Assembly: GCA_027604505.1 (NCBI GenBank)
Contig: JADIIX010000094.1
Span: 1 to 64,000 of the forward strand
Source: Gonapodya sp. JEL0774
Taxonomy: Eukaryota > Monoblepharomycota > Monoblepharidomycetes > Monoblepharidales > Gonapodyaceae
Direction: 5' to 3'
Length of the DNA stretch: 64,000 nucleotides
Program-made: the position numbers and the translations under genes
Shown: piece after piece, positions 11,765-25,936 of the stretch
Position numbering within the stretch: the first letter of the stretch is position 1
Layout of the letters: the number at the start of each line of letters is the position of its first letter
The notes under the pieces: generated by a model
Seen by the model: the letters and a program-made list of their open reading frames with translations, nothing else
What the model was told of the DNA's origin: nothing
Database searches by the model: none

Positions 11765-13644
11765 ATGAGCAATGCTTGGAAGGCCCAGAAGGCCACAAAG
11801 CATTTTGCGAAGACCGCCTCACAGAAGGTCAGCCCACAACTCACTCTTTAAATCGATGTCGATTCTTGCTCATGTCGTCACATCCAGCTCAGAGCTTTCA
11901 ATCTCGAAACCCATCAAGTCTTTTCTTTCTTCTGCATCACGATTGAGCTTATGCCACGCGCTTCGTCTCCGCGCACTCGCAGGCACACAATTGGTGCGTT
12001 CACAAGCGACTACCGTGCTATCAATTTATACTGAGTAATCTCTTACCATTGAATTCCACCATACTTCTTGCAGCAGCTGCTCCCCGCTCTCCCACGCACT
12101 CGTACGCTCTTAGGTCGCTGCACTCTGTCGCACGTCGCAGCACAACCCGCTCGCTCGCGCGCATCCAGGCCATCCATCCCATCATCCCATTGCCATTGGG
12201 GAGCACTCACAGATACCCGCTGAGGCAATATGTGAGTTGCTGCTGTCCCTCCATTTTGTCAGCCAGTCCCTTTTGTAACTATCGTCTGCGGAACCCAGCA
12301 ACGCGCTGCAGCCGCTTCGGCTGCGGCACTAGCACCTCCTTCTCCTCCTCCTGCACACGCACCTGTAGCAGTACCCCGGTTCGGATTCGGACTCCCAGTC
12401 GTCCCAGCACCGGCAGTTCGTGCACCACGTCCGTTCAACGCATTTGCTGCTGGCAGGGCCGGCGGTGGCCGGATTGTGTCTGCTCCTGGTGACATTCATG
12501 TGGTGTTCCTCGTGGATATATCCGGATCAAGTGAGCGACAACAATTCTCAGTCCTTGTTCTTCTTGAAAGAAGTTCTTCTTGAATTTACTTTAAATCCCG
12601 CGCCTTCCCTTCCTCTGCAGTGAGTTCCCAAATCAACGGAGTGAAATCAATGATCTCTTTCTTTTCTCAAACACCGCGGCCTGGCCTTCACCTCCACCTC
12701 CACACGTTCACGGAATCTTACTCCGGCTGCTACGTAACTTCCTCTCCTACAAACCTCACCACTCCTCAGCTCGCACAATACGTCGACACAAAACTCAAAT
12801 TGAGTTGCCCACCGGATATGCCGGGCGTCAACGCCAGTGGCGGCGACGGGCCGGAAAATCACGCCGCTGGCATCGCGAGCCTCACGCAAAAGTTTTCAAA
12901 GCAGGATAATGTGGTGTGCTTCCTCATCACAGATGCTGAGCCACATTACAAGAGCAGGTCGGCATTCTCTCAGGAAGCCAAAAAAGAGAAGGAGTGGCTC
13001 ACAACAAACGGCTACCCCACAGACATTTTCAAGGTAAGCATCTTCTTGTTCCTTTTCCGTTACGTTTCGATTTCCGTTTGCGATCCATTAATTCTCCTCA
13101 ACCCACTCCGACGCAGCTCCTTCACCACGTAGTGTCTTCGCTCACTGTCACCTTCATTCCTATCCTGTACACCTCACCTGATCTGATTTGGTTCACACAA
13201 CTCGCCGGTCTCTCTTCGGGTCTCCTCCTTTTTCCCTCTTCCAACGACGCTTCTGCATTAGCTGATGCACTGCACGTGCTGCTGGGTGCATTGCAGGCTC
13301 GTGTGGGTGCGGGACGGGGACACGCTGGTGGACCGGAGTTGGACCACGCTAGTTTCTCACGGTTGGCCAAAGAGTTTCGAGTGGTGACGCCAATGGAAGG
13401 GGAATTCATGGTCATGGACGAGGACAAGGTTGAAGCTGGTAGTCGTGTTGGGGCGTTTGGATTTGGTGCTGTGGCAGCTCCGTCCGCAGCGGTTTTCGGA
13501 TTTGGTGGTGTCGCAGCACCCGCGGCAGGTCCGAGTTCAGCGGCACCACGGGTGGATTTGATCAGTCCAGAGATTTATACACGGAGGGAGGATGCAGGGA
13601 TTGCGGTGCCGGCGATGATTGAACGTGCAGTTGGAAGAAGATGA
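11765..13644 (+). CDS. von Willebrand factor A (vWA) domain protein
   Basis: The vWA core is clear: GDIHVVFLVDISGS ends an exon at 12530, and after intron 12531-12620 the reading continues MSSQINGVKSM, giving the MIDAS motif D-I-S-G-S-M. The second MIDAS element lies in GGDGPENHAAGI (about 12840-12870), and the Asp strand in NVVCFLITDAEPHYKS (about 12910-12950). An intron at about 13033-13117 precedes a helical C-terminal part and a Phe-Gly/Ala-rich stretch (AFGFGAVAAP, VFGFGGVAAP), ending in AVGRR at stop 13642-13644. No signal peptide or membrane helix is seen in the certain part, so it is probably cytosolic, with metal-dependent protein binding. An Ala/Pro-rich linker precedes the domain (about 12268-12470). 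The N-terminus is uncertain: ATG 11765 (MSNAWKAQKATKHF) is a candidate first exon, but its join to 12050-12230 is not settled. The gene is divergent from the K+ channel (gap about 240 bp). Confidence 0.7.
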
Positions 13645-13925
13645 ATATCCGGTTTCTAATTTCTTTTCAAACACAATTAACACTGCAGAGCTTTCTTTAT
13701 TTGTTATTTAGTCTTTGGCTTTCTTTGCTTATTTCGCTTGAGCGTCCGATGTATCCATCAACTACATAAGACATAGACAGAGCAGAACAGGCTGGGACAC
13801 AATGGCCACTTTGGTGGCAATTCGTGGGGAGGGGGTTAATAATCGATGCTGCTTCTAGCATATGCCTGTGAATGCGATGATTCGCCAACGCCACAAAAAT
13901 TCATGCAACGTTGTGCCACTATGTA

Positions 13926-16802
13926 CTACGACTCTGACACATTCCACTTCCCTCCTACCCCTGCCGTTGCCCAAGCCTTGCCACTCTGCGCCTTCTGCCT
14001 CTTAAATACCACCGCGTCGTTTCTCTCCGTGGTGGGGTTCGCAGCTTTGGACGCCTTGGCTTTGGCCTCGGCCTCGGCGTGCTTGTGGATGGCGATGCGA
14101 CGGTCTTCAATTTTGCGCTCCTGTAGTGGGATTTGCAAAATACTGAGCATAAAGTGAAGGCAAAACGAGGATTGAACAGAGCTCACCTCTTCTTTCTTTT
14201 TCTCGATCCCAAACATCATCCTCTCGTACAACCTCTTATCCCGCTTGCTCATCATCGCTTTCCTCAACTCCACCTTGTCCTTCGCTTCTTCCTCCTTCTT
14301 CTTTTGCTCTTCTTCCTCTCTTTTCCTCTTTCCCGTTCGCCCACCGGAGGCAAGTTGCTTTGCTGCGGCGAGTTCGGAGGCAAAACCTGAAGAAGACATG
14401 CCCTGGGATTCAGCTTCAAGTTCGAGCGAGTGGAGGAAGGTGGGGTCTGAAAGATCTGCGAGGGTGTGCGGCCGGGAGAGAAGGGGAAGCTGAGCAGAGA
14501 GGGACAGAGGGAACAATGAACATCATCAGAAGAACACATCGAAGGCTCTGTAGCACTTACTTTGCTCGCCGATCTGCCCGCATTTGCTAGCGGTTTCTTC
14601 GCCTCTGCTCGTCCTGCTCGATTTGCGGTTGCTTTGCCGTTTGCGCCAGCCCGCTCCTTAGACGCTGCTGTCCTTTTCTTGGTGACAGTAGCCTCCACCT
14701 CACTGTCCGTATCGTCCTCCAAAACACCTTCCAATCTTCCTTCTTCATCCAAGTCCACTCCCAAATCACTTCCCTCAATATCTTCATCCACAACACCATC
14801 AGCCTCCTCTGTTTCATCACCCGCCTCCTCATCCTCTTCCTCAGCTTCCACCTTCCACTCCTCCCTTCCCTCAAACTCCACCCCCTTTGCAATGTCCTCC
14901 GCGCTCCGGCCCCACGGGCTCCTGTGGGGCGGAAGAACGCATCCTTCGTCCGCTCGGTATGGCCACTCGTCCAAAGCCTTGGTCGCGTTGACACTGTCAA
15001 ATACCCATTGTGGCTGCACGTACACCCGGTCAAAGAGCTTGTGTACGAGGGGACGGTCCGTTAGGTGATGAGTGATGGGTGGTACCTCGGTGCGGGAGTT
15101 AGCGTACGGATGGATAGAATAAGGGGAAGAGGGGTGATCTACTGTGATATACCGTGCACCGTGTGCGCGAAGAAGATACAGGAGAGCGGCGACGGGAGTT
15201 TCGCGGGAGACGAAGAGGTGGAAGGGGGTGAAGATACCGGGAGGGCTTAATACGGCGGACGTAGGCGTGGGAATCGGGGTGGAGGATTCTACATCGGCAA
15301 TTTCACCACCACGAGAACTAGTCATCGTTGTGGTAGAGGGGAGCGTGGCGAGTTTTGAATCAAGAGAGGCAACGCGGGCGGATAACGCATGGTCAACCTC
15401 CATTGCGTCTCCTTCCACCCCATTGTCGGACGCGTCGCCATGGACTGACTGTGCCCCTCCGTTTGTCCGTTCACCAATCTTCCTCACAACGTCCTCGCCC
15501 TCCCATTTTTCTTCGCTCACAATTGCCGCAGCGACCCATCTGACAGCCTCTGAGGAGGACTCTGTGCCATCCTTTGCTTCTCCTGTTCTTTCGCCACTCT
15601 TTGCGGTTGGTCTCTCGGATTCTTTGAAGTCAAGTGCTATGCGGGGAGGGTAAGAGAGGTTGGCGTCCGTGAAAAGCTTGTGGTTCACAAATCGAACCAA
15701 AGTGGTGTACAGTTGGAGGAATGTAAGCAGGATCCTGAGGTCCACGGTGGCGGGAATCTTTGAACGTAATGATGGCGAGATATATCACGTTATGCCCTGG
15801 TTAGCAAACATCACTCAGTGCTCACCCCAACGTTGAACTCGTGAGGCACAACCCAAACCACCTCCTGTTCCGCCCCACCAACATCCACACCATAGTACAC
15901 GCCTTTGATACTAACAAATGACCTCTTCAACAATCCTCGGCGTGCGGTGATGTACTGCCACTCAGCGCAAAGTCGGTGGCACATGGCAAGTGTCGCCGAA
16001 GGAATGGTAGTGAGAGAGGGGGTCTTACCAGCAGGGAGATTGAGAAAAGAATGCAGGAGGGTAAGGGCGTCGGGAAGGTCGTGGAGGGCGGAGGAAAATG
16101 TGGGATAGCTGGCAATAATGAATGGCGTGGGGTGATGGGGCCGCAATATGAGTGCGAAGTTGCTTTAGTCAGTTCCATGCATGCTAACAGCGGACGCACA
16201 ATGACTACTAGGATGTGAATCTTCTATCTGTCACGAATTCTGCCCTCACGCGCACATGTTCTCACATGGAACAGTCGCAGAGGCATCACAGGTCAAGGGA
16301 CCGTAAGAGCCGCAAGGAAAAAACTCACCGTTCTTTGATAATGTGCTCGATGCCAATTTCCTGCATCTTCCATTCTCTCTCCAGGTTAGCCATGACTGTG
16401 TCACTCTCCCCTTTCGCAGCTGCCTTCCTGATTTTCCTCAAGTAAATCTTGTTTCTCCTAAACTGCATCACCAGCGGCTCGTGAAGTAAGTATTGAATGT
16501 CCTTTGTATAGTAGTATGTTCTGGGAGCCGTTGAAGCTCCCATCTTCTTTAGTGCAGCCGTGGGAACAGCTCGAGGATACACCCCCTTGAGGATGCATAG
16601 CTTTCTGAAATCCGCTAGGGAAACTTGCAGCTTTTTGACAGCTCGGGTGCGAGAGATGAAGTTTGAAGCTGCTCCGCGATCTCCCTGTTCGATTCAGGGT
16701 AAGAGAGCGGGAAGAAGAACCAATGTGTATCGTATAGCTCACCGTGGCCAGCGTTCACGTACAGTCAATGGCTGCACATACCTTCTTCTTTGCTTTTCCC
16801 AT
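13926..16802 (-). CDS. NOP7: Pescadillo homologue (NOP7/PES1), 60S ribosome biogenesis factor
   Basis: Nucleolar protein of the PeBoW/Nop7-Erb1-Ytm1 complex required for 27S pre-rRNA processing. The first exon is tiny (16802-16782, MGKAKKK), followed by GDRGAASNFISRTRAVKKLQ. The conserved Pescadillo N-domain reads TYYYTKDIQYLLHEPLVMQF (about 16450-16530) and IGIEHIIKER joined to YPTFSSALHDLPDALTLLHS (about 16110). A further motif is LLKRSFVSIKGVYYGVDV (about 15900). The BRCT domain lies in the exon 15745-14560: FHLFVSRETPVAALLYLLRA, ARYITVDHP and YVQPQWVFDSVNAT, the BRCT tryptophan being within PQWVFDS. An acidic region (EAEEEDEEAGDETEEADG) is followed by a Lys/Arg/Glu coiled C-terminus (KRKREEEEQKKKEEEAKDKV), as usual in this family. 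Stop 13926-13928. A Ser/Thr-rich insert separates the N-domain and BRCT. The call is secure. Confidence 0.95.
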
Positions 16803-17734
16803 CGTGACTCAAGAGTGAAAGTTCTTGGGCGATTGCCGAACACGGGGTGGGCTTCCCACTTTACTGGTGTACACTCCAAAAAGAGAAAAACGCAACAACC
16901 ACCACCCAATAAATAGACACTCAACTTGTTTGAGAAAGTCATATGTGAGGCGCCTCTGACACAATCTAGCACGAAAGAATCACCATCACTATTAGAGGAC
17001 GCGGCTTTGGTTATCGAACGAAAGCACCCTCCCCCTAATCACCGCTCGGATAGTAAATTTGTGTCCGTATTTCATTTATCTGAGGAGTTGAAGAGTATGC
17101 ATGGATTTAGTCTCTGAGTGTTGTATTGCTCTGCCTGGACACATAACGAACTCACACCCACTGTTTGCAACATTTTCTACGGAGTATATACAATGAAACG
17201 AAGTAGAGCAGCCCCATCTCTTGAGTGCGTACCGTGACACGCCGTGCACATTATAGTCTAATAAGACTGCCCAACGAACTAATCAGTTAGCTATTATGTA
17301 GACCGTTGACAGTCGCAGTTCCCTCCGTCATCTGCGAAATCCACTCAAGACCCAAGCAACTCTTTGCCTTTGGCCCAGGCGAAGGTACGGTGTTGAAGCG
17401 ATGTTGTCATGAGGTCAGCCATATGACCGTCATGTGACTCCCAGTTTGGCAAAATTTCCGATTAGTGTTAGAAAAGTACTCAGCTTGATCATCCCGTCAC
17501 CAATGCATCTTCCGGTGTTTACTGCCAACCATGATGAGGAATATGGCGGGTGGATTGAGAAGCTATTGTATATTACCGTTCTTTTTGTAATTTCACAGGA
17601 GTGGGATTCTTTGATTATTCATTATTCGTGCCTTCCTCCCTCATTCTCAAAACCATTCTCATCCGCTCTGACAGCCGATAATCGTGGCACAAAGCCGAGT
17701 CTCGTTTTCGTCGCTGTGGGACAAGTCCCGTCAG
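16803..17734. other. Intergenic stretch between divergent NOP7 and Zn2Cys6 gene
   Basis: No convincing coding sequence occurs on either strand, only short frames without recognisable content. As the two flanking genes are divergent, this 0.9-kb stretch should contain both promoters. No repeat or RNA gene was seen. Confidence 0.5.
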
Positions 17735-20686
17735 ATGGTGCCCCGTGATGAGACTCGAAAGAAGAACGCCGTGAGCCAAACAGGAAGAATCAACACTCCA
17801 TCATCCTCCAGCCAAGTAATGTATATCTTCGTTCCAATAGACGAAAAGCTGTGATTCATGTCGCCGAATTCGTGTTCGGGTGAGTCTCTCCCGCAATAAA
17901 TCCGGGTAAGGCGGAGGTTTCAATCTTCGATCCAAATTGCATTATTCGATAGTGCTCGCAGCGGACATCCGCAGTCGGCTCACCATGCGAACGCTGTGCT
18001 CGATTTGGATTGGAATGCACCTTCGATCACGTACAGGGTAAAAGGTGAGTTGGCAACCTGCAAAGCGAGTAACGAGTATTCTAACTTCCATAACATCCAT
18101 ATACACATCGAAAGGGGCCCCAAAAAGGGGAGCGAATCATCAGTTAGCTCTCGTATAAGCAAGCTCGAGGAGATCGTCTCCTCTGCGGCCAATACACGGC
18201 AGGCGTGTGAGTGCTGTCGGATACTCAACCTGAAACTCTCATCCACTCGCTTGCTTAAATTCGAAGCCAACACCAGTGTCTCTTCATCTCCGTTTGCGTC
18301 ATGGCTTGGTGCAAATTCGATGCCAAGCACTGAGACAGGAAACATTGCCTCACCGTCACACGGTCCATACACCCCGACAGGAATCACCAACCAGCCTTCG
18401 CAGGAGTATTCGTCACATTCAAACAACCCGTACTCTTTCCCTATTATGTCCATTCCCCCGAAAACATTCAATTATAACTTTTCTGCGTCGGCATCGACAA
18501 CTACGTTTCGGACAGAAGACGGGATGCCTTTCCTTGAGGAGAGTTCTCCCTCACCCGGGTCTGAGATTGTTGGATACGAATCTGATTCTCGCCCGCTGCC
18601 CGTGGCGATAATTCACAAGTCCGGTACTGATGGACCATACTTTGGGAGTGGCTACGAAGACTTCGGTGTAGGAGATCGGAGTCAGCTGGACCCTCGAAGC
18701 GGCACGATTCAGCGGCCGGAAGCAGGCAAAGCTCACCCACAAAATCAAATCTTGAGCTTCTTTCTTGACTCGATGGATCCGAATGTGTTGCTGGGTCACT
18801 CCCAGAGAGACCCTTACCTAACACACACTCACCGAACATCCCACGAAGAGCTAGTACCCCCAGCGCCAATCTCTGTAGATCTCAGATATTTACCGACGGA
18901 GCTCCTACAGTATTTTCAACACACACTCTGCACACCCCCACCAGTTCTTGCAACTCCTTTCCGCCAACTCATACCGGCCATCACCAAGCAACAAATTCCC
19001 CCTCAGGTGCTTTACGCCATATTGATTTTATATTTCAAAACTATTGCGGGATACATACCGTGTATACATCCAGAGACTTTTTTGGTGAGTTTCATTCAGT
19101 GATCTCCTAATGTTTATCTTCGACTCATTGCATCGAAAGTCTCGAGTCCATACAGCACCGCCATTTCTTCTCTTCTCCATGTGCGCCCTTGTTGCATCAT
19201 TCTACAATGCCAACCAGCCATTTCCGACACCCTTCACCTCTGATTACTTTCATTCTGAGGCCCAGGCTTTAGTCCTCTCCATTCTGGACAGCCCACCGTG
19301 CATCGAATCCATATGGGGTCTCATTCACTTTTCGTTTGGGTTCATGATCGGTAGTACTATGGATGGGACTACAGCAGACCTGTACTTGGGTGCGGCGATT
19401 TCCATGGCAAAGGCACTGAGCATGGATATGTTGTCGATAACAGTATTATTGGAGTCAGGTTTGTCCGCCGTGCAAGCAGAGGAAAAGTTGCGGACATTGG
19501 AGACGATCTGGTCATTGGACAATTATTTTGCTTCCCGTTTACGCCGGTGAATTAGAAAGCTTGCCTGTTTCAGTACTGATTGCTGTGCTGAACTCACACC
19601 CACCTAGGACCTCAATATTCTCCTTGAACCCCGAATTAATTCCACGATCTGTTGTGAACAGCATCTGGAACCCGTTCTTGGGAACCCCGACAGAGTTTGA
19701 CTGGTCTCTCCATGAAATTGCATCTCTCTTGGGTAAAATTGGTAATATGGACAGCAAAGTAGCTCAGCTCAGTCGGACTGGCGGGGGAGGTGCCACCAGA
19801 ACGCCAGTCACTGCTGTCAAATCAGAAAGTGAAGTGCGGTTTGCAATTACCATCGCAAAGGAGAAGATTCGCAGAGACTTCGAGCATTTCAGGGATAGTG
19901 AGTGCATTATGCTATTGTACACTGCGCTTCTCGCTGACTCGATTTCGAAAGCGCACCCCGATGAGTTCCCCGCATTCCCTCCACTGCCAGATGGCGCGAA
20001 CGTTGTCCTTGCAAACGGGATGCTCGGGGTCGCTGAGACTGAGCACGGTTCCGCAAGAGAAACGAACGCTTCATTTTACGAATACGCTGGGCCGGGTATC
20101 TGTTCGCGTCTTGCATTTCACGCGAAAATGGGATCTGTGCTGCCGATTACAGACATTCATATGAGGGTCGATAATGCGCTGGAGGCTGTGCGACTTGTGT
20201 GAGTCGATGACATCATTGCTTTTCCCAACAGTTACACAGAAGGGCATCGCATATCTAATTCTTGCAATTTCTTTACTCCAGACATCGCTGTGTTGCAGTA
20301 TGCGCCCGCGTCAACTATGAGTGGGTTGATTTGGGTTTTCCACTCGTTTCTTACGCAACGTACTATTGCGCGTTGGAACTCCTGGATATGCACGTAACGT
20401 ACGATGCGGTGCCCAATTTCGATTCCAAAATGGAGCTTATCATTTACGCTCTCCAGGGGTGAGATATTTTGAGTCGCTGTTAACTTCGCCGCTCTGATGG
20501 TTACTCTAATCTGTTCGTGTCCACAGGTTCGGAAAGCGATGGAGTTGTTCCGCGAAGCTAGCGAATGCGCTCACTCAGAGCTTTGCAGCTTCTAAGGGGT
20601 GGAAGTCTGAAGGTCTCTTGAACAGCATCTTATTGAGGGTGGAGGCAAGAGCACGATCTCCCCTGTTCTCCAACACCATTCTGTGA
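17735..20686 (+). CDS. Zn2Cys6 binuclear-cluster transcription factor (paralogue 1)
   Basis: Fungal-type DNA-binding regulator, nuclear. The zinc cluster is assembled from three exons: 17735-17770 (MVPRDETRKKNA), then TKSCDSCRRIRVR, then CSQRTSAVGSPCERC with ARFGLECTFDHVQG. This gives C-x2-C-x6-C-x10-C-x2-C-x6-C. Intron 18045-18114, with a CTAAC branch-like site, leads into RGPKKGSESS and a short coiled linker (ISKLEEIVSSA). After a long Ser/Pro-rich region comes a fungal_trans-type helical domain: LQYFQHTLC, QVLYAILILYFKTIAGYIPC, MCALVASFYN, SIWGLIHFSFGFMIG. The protein ends at TGA 20684-20686 (LFSNTIL). The gene at 37085-40064 has the same exon layout and domain order (for example HVQGKR then GP-KG, and YFQNVAAWIPCIH), so the two are duplicates. 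Target genes cannot be inferred. Confidence 0.82.
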
Positions 20687-21228
20687 TGATAATTGAACAT
20701 TCCGTGACTGAATTCCTAGCTCTGTGTGCATATACATACATTGTAACCGTCTGTTCTGCTCCTTAGAGTGCTGTGCTACCCTGCGTGTGCTGTTGCTGTA
20801 CTCGAAATACATTTAATCTGTCCCTGTGCAACACGGTTTTCAGCAGGTGGTCACATTGCATCTATGTCACGAATTTAATATCAAGTATGCAGTTGAGAAG
20901 GACTGCAGTGCGCAACGTACTTCCGTCGTGCATGGCGGCAACATTGTGTTTATGCACGGCAAAACGAAGAACAACGAAGAACAACTGGGCAAGTCAGTGA
21001 TGAAAGACATAAGCCTCATTGCATATTCACTTTTCCCGGTCCTACTATGCATGATCCAGATTACATATTATGTAGATCGAGTGGCAAGATGAGGTGTTTT
21101 GAAATTCCCCGAGTTCTGGATCCGGCTACATGATTGCCCGACAGTAATGAATGTAACTGATAAACTTGCAACATTGTCGAACACATATCGATCTTCCATT
21201 GACAAAGGAAGCGACTGAAACTCCCACG
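20687..21228. other. Intergenic stretch, no gene seen
   Basis: Only short frames of low coding character lie between the Zn2Cys6 gene and the transporter gene. It presumably holds the 3' UTR and the transporter promoter. Confidence 0.5.
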
Positions 21229-23486
21229 ATGGCTGACCTCTCGGTGAGCTCGATCGTATGGACGGCGTTTAAACCAAGTGAGTCGAACCCTGCTTCCCGT
21301 TGTTCTCTTTGTCGTTTACGAGCAATCCTTCCCCAAAAAAAACTCTCTTCAACCACGCCATGCGCACCGTTCTACGCAAACACTTAGTTCTGCGTTTGCT
21401 CGGTTCACTATGTAGGTATCAAATGTGCCTGAAACCAGAGTTGTTCTGCACACTGCATGATTACACAGTGTTCTCGAAGCAGCGCAATCGCTTTTGCTTG
21501 CTCGATTGCTTGGAAATCTCCTCACGGTATGTATTTCTTCCATTTTAGTACTTGGATTCTATCTTGCCCGGTCTGGCAAGCTCACCCCTTCAGGTTGCAA
21601 GCAGCTCGCTGCGGTGTGAGTATGTGGAGGTTGTGAATCTGCGCAACATTCATGTCGGTTCAAAACCACCGTGATTTTACAGATACATTTCAGTTCTCTT
21701 CCCCTCTCTTGCCTTCACCAAAACGTTGCTGGCCATAACTTCTTCGAATATCCGATTTCTCGCCCCCATCTCTGTCTTTGTTCTTGTGCATATTGCAATC
21801 GGATTTATTATTGGCTATATCGTCATGCGGTGAGTTCCCCTAATGCTTGATGATATCATACACTGTGGGGCACGGATTGTGGTTTGGGGCGTGTCTTTCG
21901 AAAAATCGTACCTGTTTTTCTGGAATATTACACTATACTTCCTTCCTTATGTTTATAAGTCCTTGAATCCATTTATTCTGATTGACTTCGCTGTTCAGAC
22001 TCTTCACCCGACCCAACTCCCGCCTCCGCTACACCATCCTCTCCGCCCTCGCTTTTGCAAACACTGGCGATATCCCAAACGCTCTTTCTCTTGCAATGGG
22101 CGATCACGCTCCATTCAAGCCTGGGGATGGGCAACTCGGTGTTGCATACGGCAGCTTGTACTTGCTCGTGTTCTCCATGTTTCTCTTTACATTGGGCAGA
22201 AGGCTCGTGGAAATGGACTGGCGGGATGCAAATGTGGAACACGAGGCAGTGGACGGATGGTCCCACCGCAAAGTTGAAGCTCAAGCCCGCGAGGAGCAAC
22301 CGAGTTCCACTCCTAATTCCTCCGGAAATCTCCTCCACCCAACATCCGCACCTCGTGTCGCATCTCGCGCACGCTCTCTGTCACTTCCCCGCCCCCGCCG
22401 AGGCTCGCTCGTGACGATGCCGGAGATCACAGTGGAGACACCAACACCTTTGGCGGAAGCGCTCGCCGGAACAAGCGAAAAGGTTGTTGATGCCAGTGGG
22501 CTAGGGCAACCACAATTACAGGGGTGGAAAGAAGCCGCACTAGGGGAGTTTTATGTGCGTATGTTTGGTCATTCAAGAGTGACGACGCGACCCCATATAT
22601 CTTAATCGTCTCCCCCATGACAGATCTTCATCCCGCGATTTTTTAGCCCTAATATTCTCTCTATCATTTTTGGTATCGTTTTCGCTGTAACCCCCGTCCG
22701 GGGATGGTTCCTCTACTCCCTGGGTTGCACTAGTTCCGGCTCGGCAACGATTTCAGGCACAGACTGCGGTCCGGAACCGCCATTAAATTGGCTTTTCGTG
22801 ATCATGGAATTTTGGGGAGGAGCTGCGCTGCCACTTGGTCTGCTGAACTTGGTGAGTTTCGTTCCGTGTTGTTGCCTGTCAGATATCAATTCTCACCTGC
22901 TCTGTGGAAACTTCCCCTTGGTTGCTCCCCCCTTTCTTCCGTTCTCTCTTTCTTGAAGGGCGCCGCTCTTGGACAAGTCCGCTTATCTACCAGCGTTCCT
23001 ACCTCGTCCGGGTCCCCCACCCTTCGCCAAAGGCTCTCGCTACCCTCCATCTCCCTGCCCCTTCCCTGGCAACTCCTCCTGTCAGTTGTAGTCGCCCGAT
23101 TGGTTATATCTCCCGCGGTGGGATACCCGCTCGTGCAACTTGCGAGTGCCATTGGAGCAGTGCCATGGGATGAGAGAATATTGAGATTCATATTGATGGT
23201 GGACGTGAGTTTGTCGAGGCTCCATCAATCCTGCAGCCTACGAAAGTCTGAGCGTCTCATATTTTCTGTTCGTTGCTCACCTGTCTTTCACTCTCCATCA
23301 CCACCCCGCGGACAAACCGTCTCGTAGTCTGCAGTGCCCACTGCCAACATGATTGTCGCCATGACGCAACTAGCGAGCCCTACAGGTGACGCTAGCCAGA
23401 TCGCATGCGTCTGCCTAGTGCAGTATGCAGTGTGCGGAGTCACCCTGACAGGTTGGCTGGTGGGTGGATTGTACTTGGTGAGCTGA
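21229..23486 (+). CDS. Auxin-efflux-carrier (AEC, PF03547-type) family membrane transporter
   Basis: Multi-pass transporter of the AEC family; fungal members sit in ER or plasma membrane and their substrates are poorly known. Exon 1 (MADLSVSSIVWTAFKP) starts at ATG 21229. An exon at about 21549-21603 gives LGFYLARSGKLTPSGCKQLA, the typical first helix. Then come LFPSLAFTKTLLAI and FVLVHIAIGFIIGYIVMR (about 21680-21830). The family-typical segment RYTILSALAFANTGDIPNAL (about 22030) matches the AEC signature in which Asn-Thr-Gly breaks a helix. A long hydrophilic loop rich in Ser/Pro/Arg (about 22220-22550) splits the protein into two helical halves, as usual in fungal members. The second half includes NILSIIFGIVFAVTPVRGWF, FVIMEFWGGAALPLGLLNL, WQLLLSVVVARLVISPAVGY and the last helix ending at TGA 23484-23486 (GLYLVS). 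About seven exons. The substrate is not predictable. Confidence 0.85.
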
Positions 23487-24128
23487 TGTGGAAGGGATGG
23501 AAGTGGTTACAGGGGTAATGCCGGAATTGAGAACTATAGAATATAATATAGATTATGCATGTACATAAGTTTTGGTTGCGTGGCAACGCAACGACATAGG
23601 TATGTGATGACTTCAGATGCATGCACACTCGCGATTACATAAGGTGGCGTCACTGAGCCCGCAATCCAAAATTAGCATGCAAAAGTGAGCCAAGCACCGT
23701 TTGTAGGGAAGTTGAAGTGTGTTTAAATCTCCTTCGCAAGACCCACAGGGCGTGTCCTGCGGGGTACTAAGGAGTCACGCCCATGCTTGGCAGAAGATCA
23801 GAGTTTTTGACATTTGTCGCTCGACATAAAGCCAAACGTGGCCCAGGGTACGCCAACGCGGAGGCTGCCACCATTTATGTACCCGGACGTGGAGGCGACC
23901 CAGAATACCCCCGAATCCCTCCTCCATCGCCCACTCCCCTCTCACAAAAGATTTAAATTTGGTGAGAAGAAGACCGAAAGGGCAATCTGGTCCATAAATA
24001 CGGGGTGTGGTAATTAATTCTGGGCCAAGCACTCCCTCAAATAATTAACATGGACCACAGTCACACCACCACACCGACACACCCCAACACTCTCTCGACA
24101 TCCATCCATCCAACAGAAGACACTCGCT
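23487..24128. other. Intergenic stretch; likely RPS14 promoter
   Basis: No gene is seen. An AT-rich motif (CCATAAATACGG, about 23993) and CT/CA-rich sequence just upstream of the RPS14 start fit a strong ribosomal-protein promoter, but no defined operator could be assigned. Confidence 0.45.
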
Positions 24129-25507
<1,379 letters not shown>

Positions 25508-25936
25508 AGAACTGAAGGTCGGACGGTTGGATTGTGTGGGAGTGGGTGTTTGGGTTTGGTTGTAGTGCTGTCCAGTGTTGTAGCACCGTACGGTCAGGTG
25601 ATGGCAATTATCATGCACATATGAATGCTTTCTGGTGGACCGCTGATTCGGGTATGGGGCGGTAGACGTTTAGGTTCGCGCCGAAAACAGGTTTGAGTGC
25701 AGCAGTACTTGTGGTTGGCGACACAAATGTACAGGCTTGGTGGATTGCCCACTTGCAGGGTGAACGATACCATCCCCACTGCACACGCCCGCGTTTATCC
25801 ATCTTGGACTCTACGCGCCGAATCATCAACCGTTTTTGTTTCCGTGCCTCCCCGCTCTCGACTCCCATCGAAACATCTCCTCTCCCCCCCCGCGACGCTC
25901 ATCGCCCACCGCAACTTCTAAAACACCGTATTCACG
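25508..25936. other. Intergenic stretch between RPS14 and myosin
   Basis: A 430-bp gap with no gene. CT-rich sequence (for example CTCTCCCCCCCCGCG, about 25880) lies immediately upstream of the myosin ATG, as is common for fungal promoters. Confidence 0.5.
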